A model generated the notes under the pieces. The model saw only the letters and a list, made by a program, of their open reading frames with translations. It was not told where the DNA came from and did no database searches. From Poseidonocella sp. HB161398 (GTDB lineage: Bacteria; Pseudomonadota; Alphaproteobacteria; Rhodobacterales; Rhodobacteraceae), in the NCBI RefSeq assembly GCF_005870025.1, contig NZ_VATA01000010.1, positions 1 through 64,000 of the forward strand: a stretch of DNA of 64,000 bases, given 5' to 3'. Shown in pieces: positions 55,245 to 63,966 of this stretch. How positions within the stretch are numbered: the stretch's first letter is position 1; the number at the start of each line of letters is the position of its first letter. The translations under genes and the position numbers were made by a program.

Positions 55245-58115
55245 ATGTCGACGACCTTCAGCGTCATCTATATCGGCACCTATGGCAGCATCGACCAGAC
55301 CGAGGGCGATGCGCTGGCCGATCACGCCTCGCTGCTCAGCGGCACCACGGCCGGCAGCGCCGACCAGCCGCTGTGGAAGAGCATCCAGACGCTCAGCCCC
55401 GGCTCGACCGGCTATTCCGCCGGCGTCTGGGATAGCTACGACCAGTCGAACAGCCCGTCCGAGTCCTTCCGCATCAATGACGGCGCCGACCAGACCTTCG
55501 ATGCCGGCGCGCTCTACAACGGCACGGTGCATTTCGCCGACGGCACCAGCGCGACCACGACGCTGATCCTCTTCCAGGACACGTCCGGACGCACCTACCT
55601 GGCGCCGGAATACTACGCGGGCAGCTACAACGACCTGATGAGCTCCGCCCCGATCGAGTCGATCGAGATCGGCAGCGTCGCCGGCGACAGCTGGAGCGGG
55701 CTCGATGCCAGCCGCGCGGCCTCGGTTTTCGTCCATCCCGCCACGGTCGACGGCACGGCGGGCAGCGATTCCATGGGGGCGGGCTATGCTGACGCCCAGG
55801 GCGACCAGATCGAGCCGAATGCCGGCGCCGCGGATTCGGTCTCGGCCGGGGCGGGCAATGACACGGTCGATACCGGCGCGGGCAATGACACCGTCTCGGG
55901 CGGCGACGGCAATGACGTCATCTATGCCGGCAAGGGCAATGACAGCCTGGCGGGCGATGCCGGCAATGACCGCTTCATCTATCTCTCGGGCGACGGCGCC
56001 GACACGATCCTGGGCGGCAGCGGCACCGACACGCTGGATTTCTCCGGCCTCTCCGGCCCGGTCGCGGTCAGCTATAGCGGCGCGGCGGCGGGCACATTCA
56101 CCGACACGACCTGGCAGACCTCCACCTTCTCCGGGATCGAGCACCTGACGCTCTCGGACTATGCCGACACGGTGGATGCGGGCTTCTCCTCGGGCAGCAC
56201 CTATATCGATGGCGGCGCGGGCGACGACTATATCGAATACGGCACCGGCAGCAGCACGGTCTTCGGCGGCGAGGGCGACGATTTCATCGACGACAATGTC
56301 GGCACGCAGGAGGCCGGCAGCGACTACCTGGACGGCGGCGCGGGCAATGACCGCATCTATGCGGGATCCGGCACCGACACGGTCTTCGGCGGCAGCGGCA
56401 GCGACACGATTACCGGCGAGGGCGGCGACGACCTGATCCATGGCGGCGAAGGCGCCGACAGCATCACCGGCGATGCGGACGCCGACACGATCTACGGCGA
56501 TGCCGGGGACGACACGATCGAGGGCGGGTCAGGCGCCGACAGCCTCATGGGCGGCGCCGGGCGCGACGCGATCTGGGGCGGCACCGACGGCTCGGCCGAC
56601 ACGATCCAGGGCGGCGACGACCAGGACACGATCCATCTCTCCGACGGATTCGGCGCCGCCAGCCTCTCCGGCGGCGAGGGCGGCACCGATCAGGACCTGC
56701 TGGACATCACCGGCCACACCGGGCCGGTCACGCTGACCTTCACCGGCGAGGGCGCGGGCATGCTGACCGACGGCACCGCCACCGCCACCTTCTCGGAGTT
56801 CGAGGCCTTCGCCCTCGGCGCGGGCAGTGACAGCGTCGACGCCTCGGCCAGCACCGGCGCGGTCACCGTCTCGGGCGGCGCGGGAAGCGACACGATCACC
56901 GGCACCTCGGCCGCCGACAGCATCGCGGGCGGCACGGGGGCCGACCATCTCTATGGCGGCGCCGGCGCGGACACGATCTCGGGCGGGGATGGCGACGACC
57001 TGATCGTCGCGGGATCGGGCGCGGACAGCATCACCGGCGGCGAGGGCGCGGACACGCTGCTGGCGGAATTCGGCGACGACACGGTCGAGGGCGGCGGCGG
57101 CGGCGACGTGATCGGCGGCAGCCTCGGCGCCGACCTGCTCTCGGGCGGGGCGGGCAACGACACCTTCCTGATGACCTATGCCGACAGCCGCGACACGATC
57201 ACCGATTTCGACCTCGGCGACAGCGACGGCGACGGGCTGTCGAACGACCAGCTCGATGTCTCCGACCTGACCGGCGGACGCGGCGCCGGCGGCGCGATCA
57301 CCGCATGGGATGTCACGGTCGGCGACGACGGCGCGGGCAATGCGGTGCTGACCTTCCCCGGCGCGGAATCCGTCGTGCTGATGGGGATCAGTCCGGATAG
57401 CCTCTCCTCCCCCGCGCAGATCCGGACGCTGGGCATCCCCTGCTTCACCCCCGGCACGCGGATCGCCACCGCCAAGGGCCCGGTTCCGGTCGAGGCGCTG
57501 CGCCCGGGCGATCTGGTCGAGACCGCCGATGCCGGGCTGCAGCCGCTCATCTGGCGGGGCGAAAGCCGCCTCGATGCCGCCGCGCTCGCCGCCCGGCCCG
57601 AGGCGCGGCCGGTGCGGATCCTGCCCGGCGGGCCGGTCCCGGTCGAGCGCCCGCTGCTGGTCTCGCCGCAGCATTGCATGGTGATCCGCCATCGCGGGGC
57701 GGAGCTGTTCCTGCGCGCGCGTCATCTGGCGCGGATCCCCGGCGCCCGGGCCGCGATCGACGACAGCCTGTCAGAGGTGACGTATCTGCACCTGCTGCTG
57801 CCGTCGCATCAGGTGATCTTCGCCGAGGGCGCGCCAAGCGAAAGCCTCTGGCCCGGCCCGATGGCGGTGGCGATGCTGCCCGCACCCGAGCGCCGGGCGC
57901 TGGCGCGGCACCTGCCCTGGATCGGCGCGCTCGCGGGCCTGCCCGCCGGGCCGGGCCGCGATCTGGTCGGCCGCCTCTACGGCCCCCCTGCCCGGCCCGA
58001 GGCCGGCCGCCAGGCGCGCAGGCAGATCGCCCGCGCGCTGGCCCGGTCTCAGCCGCCGATATCGAGCGGCACCAGCGCCAGAAGCGCGAAGCTGGCCGCT
58101 GCGGGCAATCCGTAG
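55245..58115 (+). CDS. RTX calcium-binding repeat protein with a C-terminal Hint domain
   Basis: A 956-residue protein, probably secreted. The first 160 residues form a family-typical N-terminal domain (STTFSVIYIGTYGSIDQTEG). Residues about 200-660 hold many GGxGxDxUx-type repeats (for example GGDGNDVIYAGKGNDSLAGD), which bind calcium. An FDLGDSDGDG element precedes the end of this block. From Cys733 a Hedgehog/intein-like Hint domain follows: CFTPGTRIATAKGPVPVEAL, then SPQHCMVI. Similar RTX-Hint proteins are frequent in Rhodobacteraceae. The Hint part may cleave or couple the protein (inference). The ATG at 55245 has GGGGGAGG upstream. Confidence 0.87.
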   Translation: MSTTFSVIYIGTYGSIDQTEGDALADHASLLSGTTAGSADQPLWKSIQTLSPGSTGYSAGVWDSYDQSNSPSESFRINDGADQTFDAGALYNGTVHFADGTSATTTLILFQDTSGRTYLAPEYYAGSYNDLMSSAPIESIEIGSVAGDSWSGLDASRAASVFVHPATVDGTAGSDSMGAGYADAQGDQIEPNAGAADSVSAGAGNDTVDTGAGNDTVSGGDGNDVIYAGKGNDSLAGDAGNDRFIYLSGDGADTILGGSGTDTLDFSGLSGPVAVSYSGAAAGTFTDTTWQTSTFSGIEHLTLSDYADTVDAGFSSGSTYIDGGAGDDYIEYGTGSSTVFGGEGDDFIDDNVGTQEAGSDYLDGGAGNDRIYAGSGTDTVFGGSGSDTITGEGGDDLIHGGEGADSITGDADADTIYGDAGDDTIEGGSGADSLMGGAGRDAIWGGTDGSADTIQGGDDQDTIHLSDGFGAASLSGGEGGTDQDLLDITGHTGPVTLTFTGEGAGMLTDGTATATFSEFEAFALGAGSDSVDASASTGAVTVSGGAGSDTITGTSAADSIAGGTGADHLYGGAGADTISGGDGDDLIVAGSGADSITGGEGADTLLAEFGDDTVEGGGGGDVIGGSLGADLLSGGAGNDTFLMTYADSRDTITDFDLGDSDGDGLSNDQLDVSDLTGGRGAGGAITAWDVTVGDDGAGNAVLTFPGAESVVLMGISPDSLSSPAQIRTLGIPCFTPGTRIATAKGPVPVEALRPGDLVETADAGLQPLIWRGESRLDAAALAARPEARPVRILPGGPVPVERPLLVSPQHCMVIRHRGAELFLRARHLARIPGARAAIDDSLSEVTYLHLLLPSHQVIFAEGAPSESLWPGPMAVAMLPAPERRALARHLPWIGALAGLPAGPGRDLVGRLYGPPARPEAGRQARRQIARALARSQPPISSGTSARSAKLAAAGNP

Positions 58116-58231
58116 GTCCAGGCGCGCCGCACCCAGCCCTCGCGCTGCGCCTTCCAGTTCTCGCGGAACTGGCGGCCACAGAGGATCATCACCAGGAAAA
58201 GTCCGGTCGCCCAGAGCGGTGTCAGCGTCAT
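58049..58231 (-). CDS. Small membrane protein coupled to the CBS gene
   Basis: A 60-residue protein with two hydrophobic stretches, LTPLWATGLFLVMILCG and GLPAAASFALLALVPLDIG, and a basic middle (FRENWKAQREGWVRRAW). No family was recognised. Its ATG starts one base after the CBS-gene stop, which suggests translational coupling. The 3' end overlaps the end of the convergent RTX gene by 67 bp. A TTG four codons earlier could also be used. Confidence 0.55.
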   Translation of the reverse strand: MTLTPLWATGLFLVMILCGRQFRENWKAQREGWVRRAWTYGLPAAASFALLALVPLDIGG

Positions 58232-58232
58232 C

Positions 58233-58754
58233 TTACCCCACAATCATCTGCTTCATGCGCAGCGCCTCGTATTCGAGCTGCTTCAGCCGCGCCTTGACCA
58301 CGTCGCCGATCGAGATCAGCCCGATCATCCGGCCGTCCTCGATCACCGGCATATGCCGGAAATAGCCATCGGTCATCCGGCGCAGGACCGCAAGCAGCGG
58401 CGTGTCCACCGTGCAAGTCTGCGGATTGGCGGTCATCAGCTCGGCCACGGAGGTCTCGAGCCCCTCATGCCCCTTCTCGTCGATCTGGCGCACGACATCC
58501 CGCTCGGAGAGCACGCCGACGACATGGTCGTCCTCCATCACCACCAGGACGCCGATCCGGCGCGCGCGCAGCTCGGACACGGCGGTCGCGACGCTTTCGG
58601 AGGGCGAGATCGTGTAGACGATGCTGCCCTTGTCCTTCAGCACGGAAGCGACCGTGATGACGCCGTCGGCAAGGTTCGATTCGGGGGTCTGGGAATAGGT
58701 CCGGTGCTCGTCGGCACTGCTGGCCAGAACGCCCTGGTAAGATTGCGGGGGCAT
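58233..58754 (-). CDS. CBS-domain protein
   Basis: A 173-residue protein made of two CBS motifs: VYTISPSESVATAVSELRA with GVLVVMEDDHVVGVLSERDVV, and the PQTCTVDTPLLAVLRRMTD unit with HMPVIEDGRMIGLISIGDVV. Such stand-alone pairs sense adenine nucleotides. A ribosome site (AGGAGGAGA) decides the start at 58754. The N-terminal 30 residues are polar and probably unstructured. The partner is unknown. Confidence 0.85.
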   Translation of the reverse strand: MPPQSYQGVLASSADEHRTYSQTPESNLADGVITVASVLKDKGSIVYTISPSESVATAVSELRARRIGVLVVMEDDHVVGVLSERDVVRQIDEKGHEGLETSVAELMTANPQTCTVDTPLLAVLRRMTDGYFRHMPVIEDGRMIGLISIGDVVKARLKQLEYEALRMKQMIVG

Positions 58755-58871
58755 GTGGTTCTCCTCCTGTTGGAACGGGCGCTGCGGCTCCTCCTCAGCC
58801 GGATGACGCCCTGCCTGCAACTTAGAGTAGGACCATTCCGATCAAACGACTAGCCGAAAACGCCGCCCCGC

Positions 58872-59465
58872 TCACTCGGCCGGAACCGGCAGGCGCAGCA
58901 CCGTCCCGGCCATCTCGCAGCCGGGCATTTCCAGAACCGCCGGGCGCGGCGCGTCCCAGCCGCTGCGCATCAGCCCGAAATCCAGGCGGCGGCCGCAATT
59001 TTCGGCAGTCACGGCCAGATCGACCCGGGCGGGCGGCTCGGCCGCGCCATAGAGCGCAAGCTCGGGCAGCGCCGCGCCGGCCACGGGAAAACCGGCGACC
59101 GGCAGCAGGCCGGGCTGCGTGCCCTGCGGATCGATCCAGAGGAAGCCGCCCGCCGCGGCCCCGTCGGGCCGGGCGATGACATGGCGCCCGCCCGCCGCCT
59201 CGACCGACAGCTCGGCAGAGGGGGGCAGCACCGGCAGGGCGACATGCAGATCGCCCCGGGCGCCGGTCTCTTCCGAGAGATGCAGCGGACCGTAGCGGAT
59301 CTCCACCGGCTGGTAGGGCGCACAGGCAAAGCGCAGATGCAGGTCGAGCCGCCCGTCTTCGGCAGAGGCCTCAACCATCGGCTCGCAGGCCGCGGCCATC
59401 CCGGCCGCGCCCAGGAGGACAGCCGCAAGCAGCGCGGCAGCGCCCGGTTTCAGCAATGACGGCAC
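58872..59465 (-). CDS. Secreted hypothetical protein
   Basis: A 197-residue protein with a signal peptide (LLKPGAAALLAAVLLGAAGMAAA) followed by a cysteine at the mature start (CEPMVEAS). The mature part has three further cysteines (RFACAP, AENCGR, MPGCEM) that may form disulfide bonds. No domain was recognised. It lies between the MFS gene and the CBS gene on the same strand. Confidence 0.6.
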   Translation of the reverse strand: MPSLLKPGAAALLAAVLLGAAGMAAACEPMVEASAEDGRLDLHLRFACAPYQPVEIRYGPLHLSEETGARGDLHVALPVLPPSAELSVEAAGGRHVIARPDGAAAGGFLWIDPQGTQPGLLPVAGFPVAGAALPELALYGAAEPPARVDLAVTAENCGRRLDFGLMRSGWDAPRPAVLEMPGCEMAGTVLRLPVPAE

Positions 59466-59556
59466 GGCGCCCCTCCTCCGGCTGCGGGACGGCCCCGCGG
59501 GTTCGCGCGAAGATAGCGCCGCGGCGCCGCGAGGAAAACCCCGCAGGGCGCGCCGA

Positions 59557-60753
59557 TCAGGCGGCCAGGTGCAGCGGCTCGGCCGCGAGGCCCCGGCGCG
59601 GGCGCAGGCCGACCAGCGCGACCAGCGCCAGAACGACCAGGACCCCGCTGGTCAGCGCGAAAGTCGCGGGATAGCCCTGCGTCTGGATCAGCGGCGTGGA
59701 GGCGATCGGCGACAGGAACTGCCCGGTGAAGACGCTCGTGGTGATCGCGCCGGCCGCCAGCCCGCGGCGCTGCGCCGGGGCGATCTCGACCGCGAGGCCG
59801 AGGAAGGTCGGCATCAGCATGCCGCCGCCCGCGCCGATGAAGGCGCTGCCCAGAAGCGCCAGCCCCAGCCCCTGGGCCAGGGCGAAGAGCAGGAAGCCGG
59901 TGGCGAAGAGCAGGAAGCCGAGCGCCGGGGTCCGCGCCCGCCCCAGCCGCAGCCGGATCCGGCCGAAGAACAGCGACATGATCCCCCCGGCCAGCGTCAT
60001 CGAGCCCAGCAGCATGCCCGCCGCCTGCGGCTCGGCATGGCCCAGCGAGGCCAGGAAGTAAGGCGCCTGGGTCGGCAGCAGGTAGAAGCAGACGAAGCAC
60101 ATCCCGGCCAGCAGCACGACCAGCGACAGCGTGGCGACCCACTTGTCCTCGCCGTCGGAGGTGCCGTGATGCGCGCCCTCGGCCGGTTCGGCCGGGCGGC
60201 GCAGCGCGAACAGGATCACCGGCAGGTAGACCAGCGCGATGCCGTAGATCACGAAGGGCCCGAGCGGCGAGAGCGCGGCCAGCCAGCCCGCCAGCACCAG
60301 GAAGATCAGCCCGCCGAAATTCGTGGCCGCGATCTGCAGCCCCATGAAATTGCCGCGTGCCTGCCCGCTGAAGTAGTCGCCGATCAGCGCGGTCTGCGCG
60401 GTCATGATCAGTGCCACGGCGACGCCGAGGAAGAGCCGGCTGACCAGCAGCAGGTGCAGCGACGGCAGGTAGAGCCCGGCCGTCCCGGCAATGGCAAAGA
60501 GTGCCACCCCCGCCAGAAGCTGCGGAAACCGCCCGAACCGGTCGGCCATCGCCCCGGCGAAGGGCGCGAGGATCGCGACCATCAGCGACGGCGCCGTCAC
60601 GAGAAGCCGCGCCAGCAGCGCCGCGTTCTCCTCTCCGGCAAAGCGCGCCTCGATCCCCGGCAGGGCCGGACTGATCAGGCTGTTCGACAGGATGGTCAGC
60701 GAGGCGGCCAACAGCAGCGCAATCGCCCTGGCATCCTTGAGCAGGTTCAGCAT
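59557..60753 (-). CDS. MFS transporter
   Basis: A 398-residue protein of the major facilitator superfamily, with 12 hydrophobic helices. The first pair carries SLTILSNSLISPALPGIEARF, and the A-motif-like loop is GAMADRFGRFPQLLAG. It resembles drug:H+ antiporters of the 12-helix type. The central loop is short and charged (PAEPAEGAHHGTSDGEDKW). It is divergent from a TetR gene with a palindrome between them, so it is probably an efflux pump under that repressor. Confidence 0.88.
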   Translation of the reverse strand: MLNLLKDARAIALLLAASLTILSNSLISPALPGIEARFAGEENAALLARLLVTAPSLMVAILAPFAGAMADRFGRFPQLLAGVALFAIAGTAGLYLPSLHLLLVSRLFLGVAVALIMTAQTALIGDYFSGQARGNFMGLQIAATNFGGLIFLVLAGWLAALSPLGPFVIYGIALVYLPVILFALRRPAEPAEGAHHGTSDGEDKWVATLSLVVLLAGMCFVCFYLLPTQAPYFLASLGHAEPQAAGMLLGSMTLAGGIMSLFFGRIRLRLGRARTPALGFLLFATGFLLFALAQGLGLALLGSAFIGAGGGMLMPTFLGLAVEIAPAQRRGLAAGAITTSVFTGQFLSPIASTPLIQTQGYPATFALTSGVLVVLALVALVGLRPRRGLAAEPLHLAA

Positions 60754-60903
60754 GGGTACGGTCTCTTGATTGGACGGCGCCCGCGGGCAGCTGCGCCGGA
60801 GGGCCGGCGTCAGGCAGCGGTGCGGGACGGCGCCCGGATGTCGGCAATGGAAAGCCCGCGGCCGTTCCGGGGCGGAAAGACACCGGAGCGCGCGGGCACT
60901 TGA

Positions 60904-60925
60904 TTACATTTTCTCCATTCTGTAA
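60904..60925. promoter_or_regulatory. Candidate TetR operator between the MFS and TetR genes
   Basis: TTACA (60904-60908) and TGTAA (60921-60925) form an inverted repeat of 5-bp arms around 12 bases, in the only AT-rich part of the divergent region. Its position 50 bp before the TetR start and 150 bp before the MFS start fits autorepression and control of the pump. Confidence 0.45.
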
Positions 60926-60974
60926 CTCACGATTGCCGGATCGTCAAGATGCCGGTTCCCGAAGGACAGGCGGC

Positions 60975-61565
60975 ATGCCCAGAACAGGACTGACCCCGGA
61001 AGCGGCCCGCCAGCGCGCCGTCGAAATCGCTGTGGAGCGGATCCGCGCCCACGGCTTCGCAAAGCTGCGCCTCGCCGATGTCGCGCGCGAGATGGGGGTG
61101 AGCCATGCCGCGCTCTACGGTCATTTCCGCGACAAGGCGGCGCTTCTCGACGCCGTCACCGAAAGCTGGCTCGCGGAGGCGCGCAGCCGCACCGCCGCGA
61201 TCTGCGCCGGGCCAGAACCGGCCGCGGAGCGGATCGAGGCCTGGTTCCTCGAGCGCTACCGGCTGAAAAGCGCCCGCGCCCGCTCCGACCCCGAGATCTT
61301 CTTCGGCTACAACGAGGCGACCTGCGGCGCGCGGCCGGTGATCCAGGCACATCTGGAGCGGATGACGGACGAGCTGGCCGGGCTTCTCGCCGAGGCCGGG
61401 CTGGGCGGCGCGGCGGAGGCGGTCCTGCTCGAGGAGGCGCTGACCGCCTTCCTGCATCCCTCGCTGATCACCAGCGGCCCCGAGGCCGGCCGCGCCGCAG
61501 ACCTCACCCGGCTCCTGCGGATCGTCCTGGCCGGGCTGGCAGCCACAGCCGGGGAGCACGGCTAG
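60975..61565 (+). CDS. TetR-family transcriptional regulator
   Basis: A 196-residue repressor. The N-terminal helix-turn-helix is canonical (LRLADVAREMGVSHAALYGHFRDKAALLDAV). The ligand domain is not recognisable beyond a TetR_C-like tail with SLITSGPEAG. The ATG at 60975 has an AAGGACAGG site; the longer frame starting at 60900 would lie over the operator. It probably controls the divergent MFS pump. Confidence 0.9.
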   Translation: MPRTGLTPEAARQRAVEIAVERIRAHGFAKLRLADVAREMGVSHAALYGHFRDKAALLDAVTESWLAEARSRTAAICAGPEPAAERIEAWFLERYRLKSARARSDPEIFFGYNEATCGARPVIQAHLERMTDELAGLLAEAGLGGAAEAVLLEEALTAFLHPSLITSGPEAGRAADLTRLLRIVLAGLAATAGEHG

Positions 61566-62269
61566 CCTCCGGCGCGGCCCGCGGCCCCGGGGCCGGTGAA
61601 GGCGCGCGGGCATGCCGCCCCACTCAGCCTCTCTGCGCGGATCGGCAAGCGGGATTCAGGACGGGAATCCCGCGGGTTAGGTCCGCATCGCGCCGAAGCC
61701 CGCCCGTCCCCGCTGCCGCACGGCGATTTGGCCGAGGCGCAATGCCTCGGCGAGACGACGTGGTTCTCTTTCGATCTGGTTCGGTCCCCGGTTGGTGTGG
61801 CCAGCGCGATGATCCCGGGACCCGTTCCGAAACCGCCATCCAGGCCTGACGGGTTGGCGACCCCGACCCGGCGGCGCTGCGCCAGGCCAGCGCGGAGAGG
61901 CCGTCACCGTCGGACTCGCGCGTCCTGCATTGAGAAACTTGCCATGGCGGCAGCCGGTCTGGTCAGGACTGTCCTTCGACTGCACGGAGCGGAGGCCTTG
62001 CGACGAAGCGCGTGCCCCGGATCCGCGTCCCGCGGTTCATGTCCCGGATCGCGCCCCGCAAGATCGCGCTGGGGCATGCGCGACATCCCATCGCCGGGCC
62101 CGGAACCTGTCGGCTTCGGGCCGCGGCCTGCGCCTGATCCCGCCGGCATGCGTGCCGCCTTCCGTCAAGCCCCACCGCGCGGCGGTTCCCGGAGCAGGTC
62201 ACAAACCGAAGCCGCCGGGCGGATGCGAATGGCGGCGGAGCCATTGCCGAGGCCGCCGCGGGACCGCCG
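61566..62269. other. Gene-free stretch at the edge of a decaying mobile region
   Basis: No frame here has a ribosome site or recognisable protein content. The open frames on both strands look like shadows in GC-rich DNA. I see no tRNA, terminal repeat or array. It may hold the eroded left end of the IS that follows. Confidence 0.5.
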
Positions 62270-62470
62270 ATGCGGACCGCGCCGGTGAGGACAGCGGGTC
62301 GGGACAGCCTCGAGACGGGGATCAGGACGGGGGTGCAAGTGGCGCTGGCCATGCCCTTGCGCAGCCGTGACCTGCGGGTCGCGCAGTGACCCCGGCTGGC
62401 GCAGGCGCTGCGGGCCCGCTCGACCTCCTCGCGGACAGCACCAGCATCAAGTTCCCGGGCGAATGAAGAG

Positions 62471-62508
62471 GGACCGTGGCGCCGGTGGCGCCGCGAAAGC
62501 CCGGTGAA
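62471..62508 (-). repeat. 38-bp hairpin repeat, copy A
   Basis: Contains two GGCGCC blocks in GTGGCGCCGGTGGCGCC, able to fold on itself. It matches copy B at 34 of 38 positions in the opposite orientation. It interrupts the transposase between FPGE and EWLARKRG and is flanked by GAATGAA on both sides (62461-62467 and 62506-62512). Confidence 0.7.
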
Positions 62509-62933
62509 TGAATGGCTGGCCAGGAAGCGCGGCACCCACCGTCGTCGCCAGTACCCCAAGGTCCATCCGGCGATGGACACAAGCACCGGTGACATCCGGG
62601 CGGTGGAACTCACCTCCAGCCGAGAGGGCGACAGCCCGGTTCTGCCGAACCTTCTGGACCAGGTCCCCGCGGACGAGGAAATCGGCACCGTTACCAGAGA
62701 GTTGCCAGTGGATGCGCCGTCGCCCATCGGGCTCGGACCGATGGCGCCGCGATGGGCAACTCCGGGCACCGCCGGCGACGCCTTCGACACCCGCCGGTGC
62801 CTTGCGGCGATCCTGGCGCGCGGAGGCACGGCGGTCATTCCCGTCCAGAAAAACGGCCGGCTCTGGCAGGCGGACTGCCCTACTGCGCTGGCGCGCAACG
62901 CCATCCTGCGGGCCACCCGGCGGCTCGACCGCG

Positions 62934-62971
62934 TTCGCCGGACTTTCGCGGCGCCACTGGCGCCACGGTTC
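62934..62971 (+). repeat. 38-bp hairpin repeat, copy B
   Basis: The inverted copy, inserted between ATRRLDRV and LWKRWAG of the dead transposase. It is flanked by CGGCTCG on both sides (62921-62927 and 62972-62978). Identity to copy A is 34 of 38. Confidence 0.7.
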
Positions 62972-63216
62972 CGGCTCGCTCTGGAAGCGGTGGGCCGGCG
63001 GCCACGTCCGGAGCGGGATCGAGGCCAGGATGACGAACCTCAAATCCTTCGGCGAACGGATCGCTTCAAGGGAGCCCGACCGACAGACCGCCAAAATCCA
63101 CATCCGGATTGCCCTTGTGAACCGCTTCAACGCCCTCGGCAGCGCCGAGATCGAGCGCGTGGCCTGACCCTAGCTGGGGAAAGGAGCATCACGCCCCGAC
63201 GCAGACTTCTGCAACA

Positions 63217-63966
63217 ATGCCGATCCAGACCGTGGATCAGAAGAACCTTGCGCTGGAGGCGCAGAAGAAGCTTCTCGCGGGCGAGATCAAGGCGCGACAG
63301 CAACGGAACGTTGTCGAGGCCAAGGCCTTCTCCGAGCGTTTGCAGGCCGCTGTTGCCCGCTATCACGCCAACGCCATCACCAGCCTGAAGATGATCCAGG
63401 AACTGATCGACATGGCCAAGGACGTGAAGGCAGCGACGCAGCGTGGCGACGATCCGGGGCTGAGCCAAGAGGAGCTGGAGTTCCATGACGCCTTGGCAGA
63501 GAACCGAAGCGCGATGAATGTTCTGGGGAACGAGGAGTTGCGCAAGATCGCCCAAGTCCTGGTCGAGCAGCTTCAGCAGAACGTCACCGTTGACTGGCAG
63601 CGCAAGGAATGCGCCCGCGCAAAGTTGCGGGTACGCGTCCGGCGGATACTGAAGAGATGCGAATACCCGCCGGATCTGGCGCCCGCTGCCATCAACTTGG
63701 TTCTGAGCCAGGCCGAAACGCTTTTGCGACGGAAAGCGCCCTGGCTTGCGGTCTCGTTAGGGCCTGCGGGCGGCTGGAGGAGAGCACCTCCGCTAGCCCG
63801 CAATCCGGGATGGCGCGATGACCCTGAGACACCTCTCCACGCCGGCGGTTATCGCCTCTGGCTCTGGATCGGCGGAAAGCGCCCCTCAGCCGCACCGCCC
63901 CTCACCGCCTCAAGCAGCTGGTCGGCCAGCGTATCGGCAAGCAGCTCGAGTAGACGTTCTTCTTGA
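63217..63966 (+). pseudogene. hsdR: C-terminal fragment of a type I restriction enzyme R subunit (HsdR)
   Basis: Residues from about 9 to 168 of this frame match the C-terminal region (DUF3387) of HsdR proteins: LLAGEIKARQQRNVVEAKAF, SQEELEFHDALAENRSAM, NVTVDWQRKECARAKLRV and RRILKRCEYPPDLAPAA. The helicase and nuclease parts are missing, because the frame starts at the IS terminal repeat (ATG of ...CAATGCC). Recognisable sequence ends near 63720. The normal stop is lost, and the frame runs on to 63966 with no HsdR-like content. This is a beheaded, non-functional remnant. Confidence 0.8.

Larger units (their letters stand above)
62270..63167 (+). pseudogene. IS5-family transposase pseudogene
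   Basis: Transposase pieces lie in order but in different frames. A first piece (SLETGIRTGVQVALAMPLR, from about 62309) is followed by AGPLDLLADSTSIKFPGE, which contains the first Asp of the DDE triad. Then come EWLARKRG and HPAMDTSTGDIRAVELTSSREGD, followed by FDTRRCLAAILARGG and AVIPVQKNGRLW. The last piece is WKRWAGGHVRSGIEARM, then FGERIASREPDRQTA, with the normal end SAEIERVA and TGA at 63165-63167. At least two frameshifts and two short insertions (the 38-bp repeats) break it. It cannot give an active enzyme. Confidence 0.8.
62270..63221 (+). mobile_element. Degenerate IS5-family element, right end preserved
   Basis: Carries a broken IS5-family transposase and ends at about 63203-63221 with a terminal-repeat-like sequence; its complement begins GGCATTGTTGCAGAAGT. 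The matching left end was not found in 61566-62270. The right end lies exactly at the point where an hsdR fragment begins. Confidence 0.65.

Noticed and set aside
55850-57150. Dense short repeats resembling an array, considered as CRISPR
   Set aside because: Repeats are in frame and translate to GGxGxDx calcium-binding units without regular spacers, so they are coding repeats.
62471-62971. Two copies of a hairpin repeat considered as CRISPR repeats
   Set aside because: Only two copies exist, in opposite orientation and about 460 bp apart, each with its own short direct flanks, unlike an array.
62504-63388. A 294-residue plus-strand open frame treated as an intact transposase
   Set aside because: Conserved transposase blocks shift between frames. 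The frame continues past the real end of the transposase into the hsdR region in the wrong frame.
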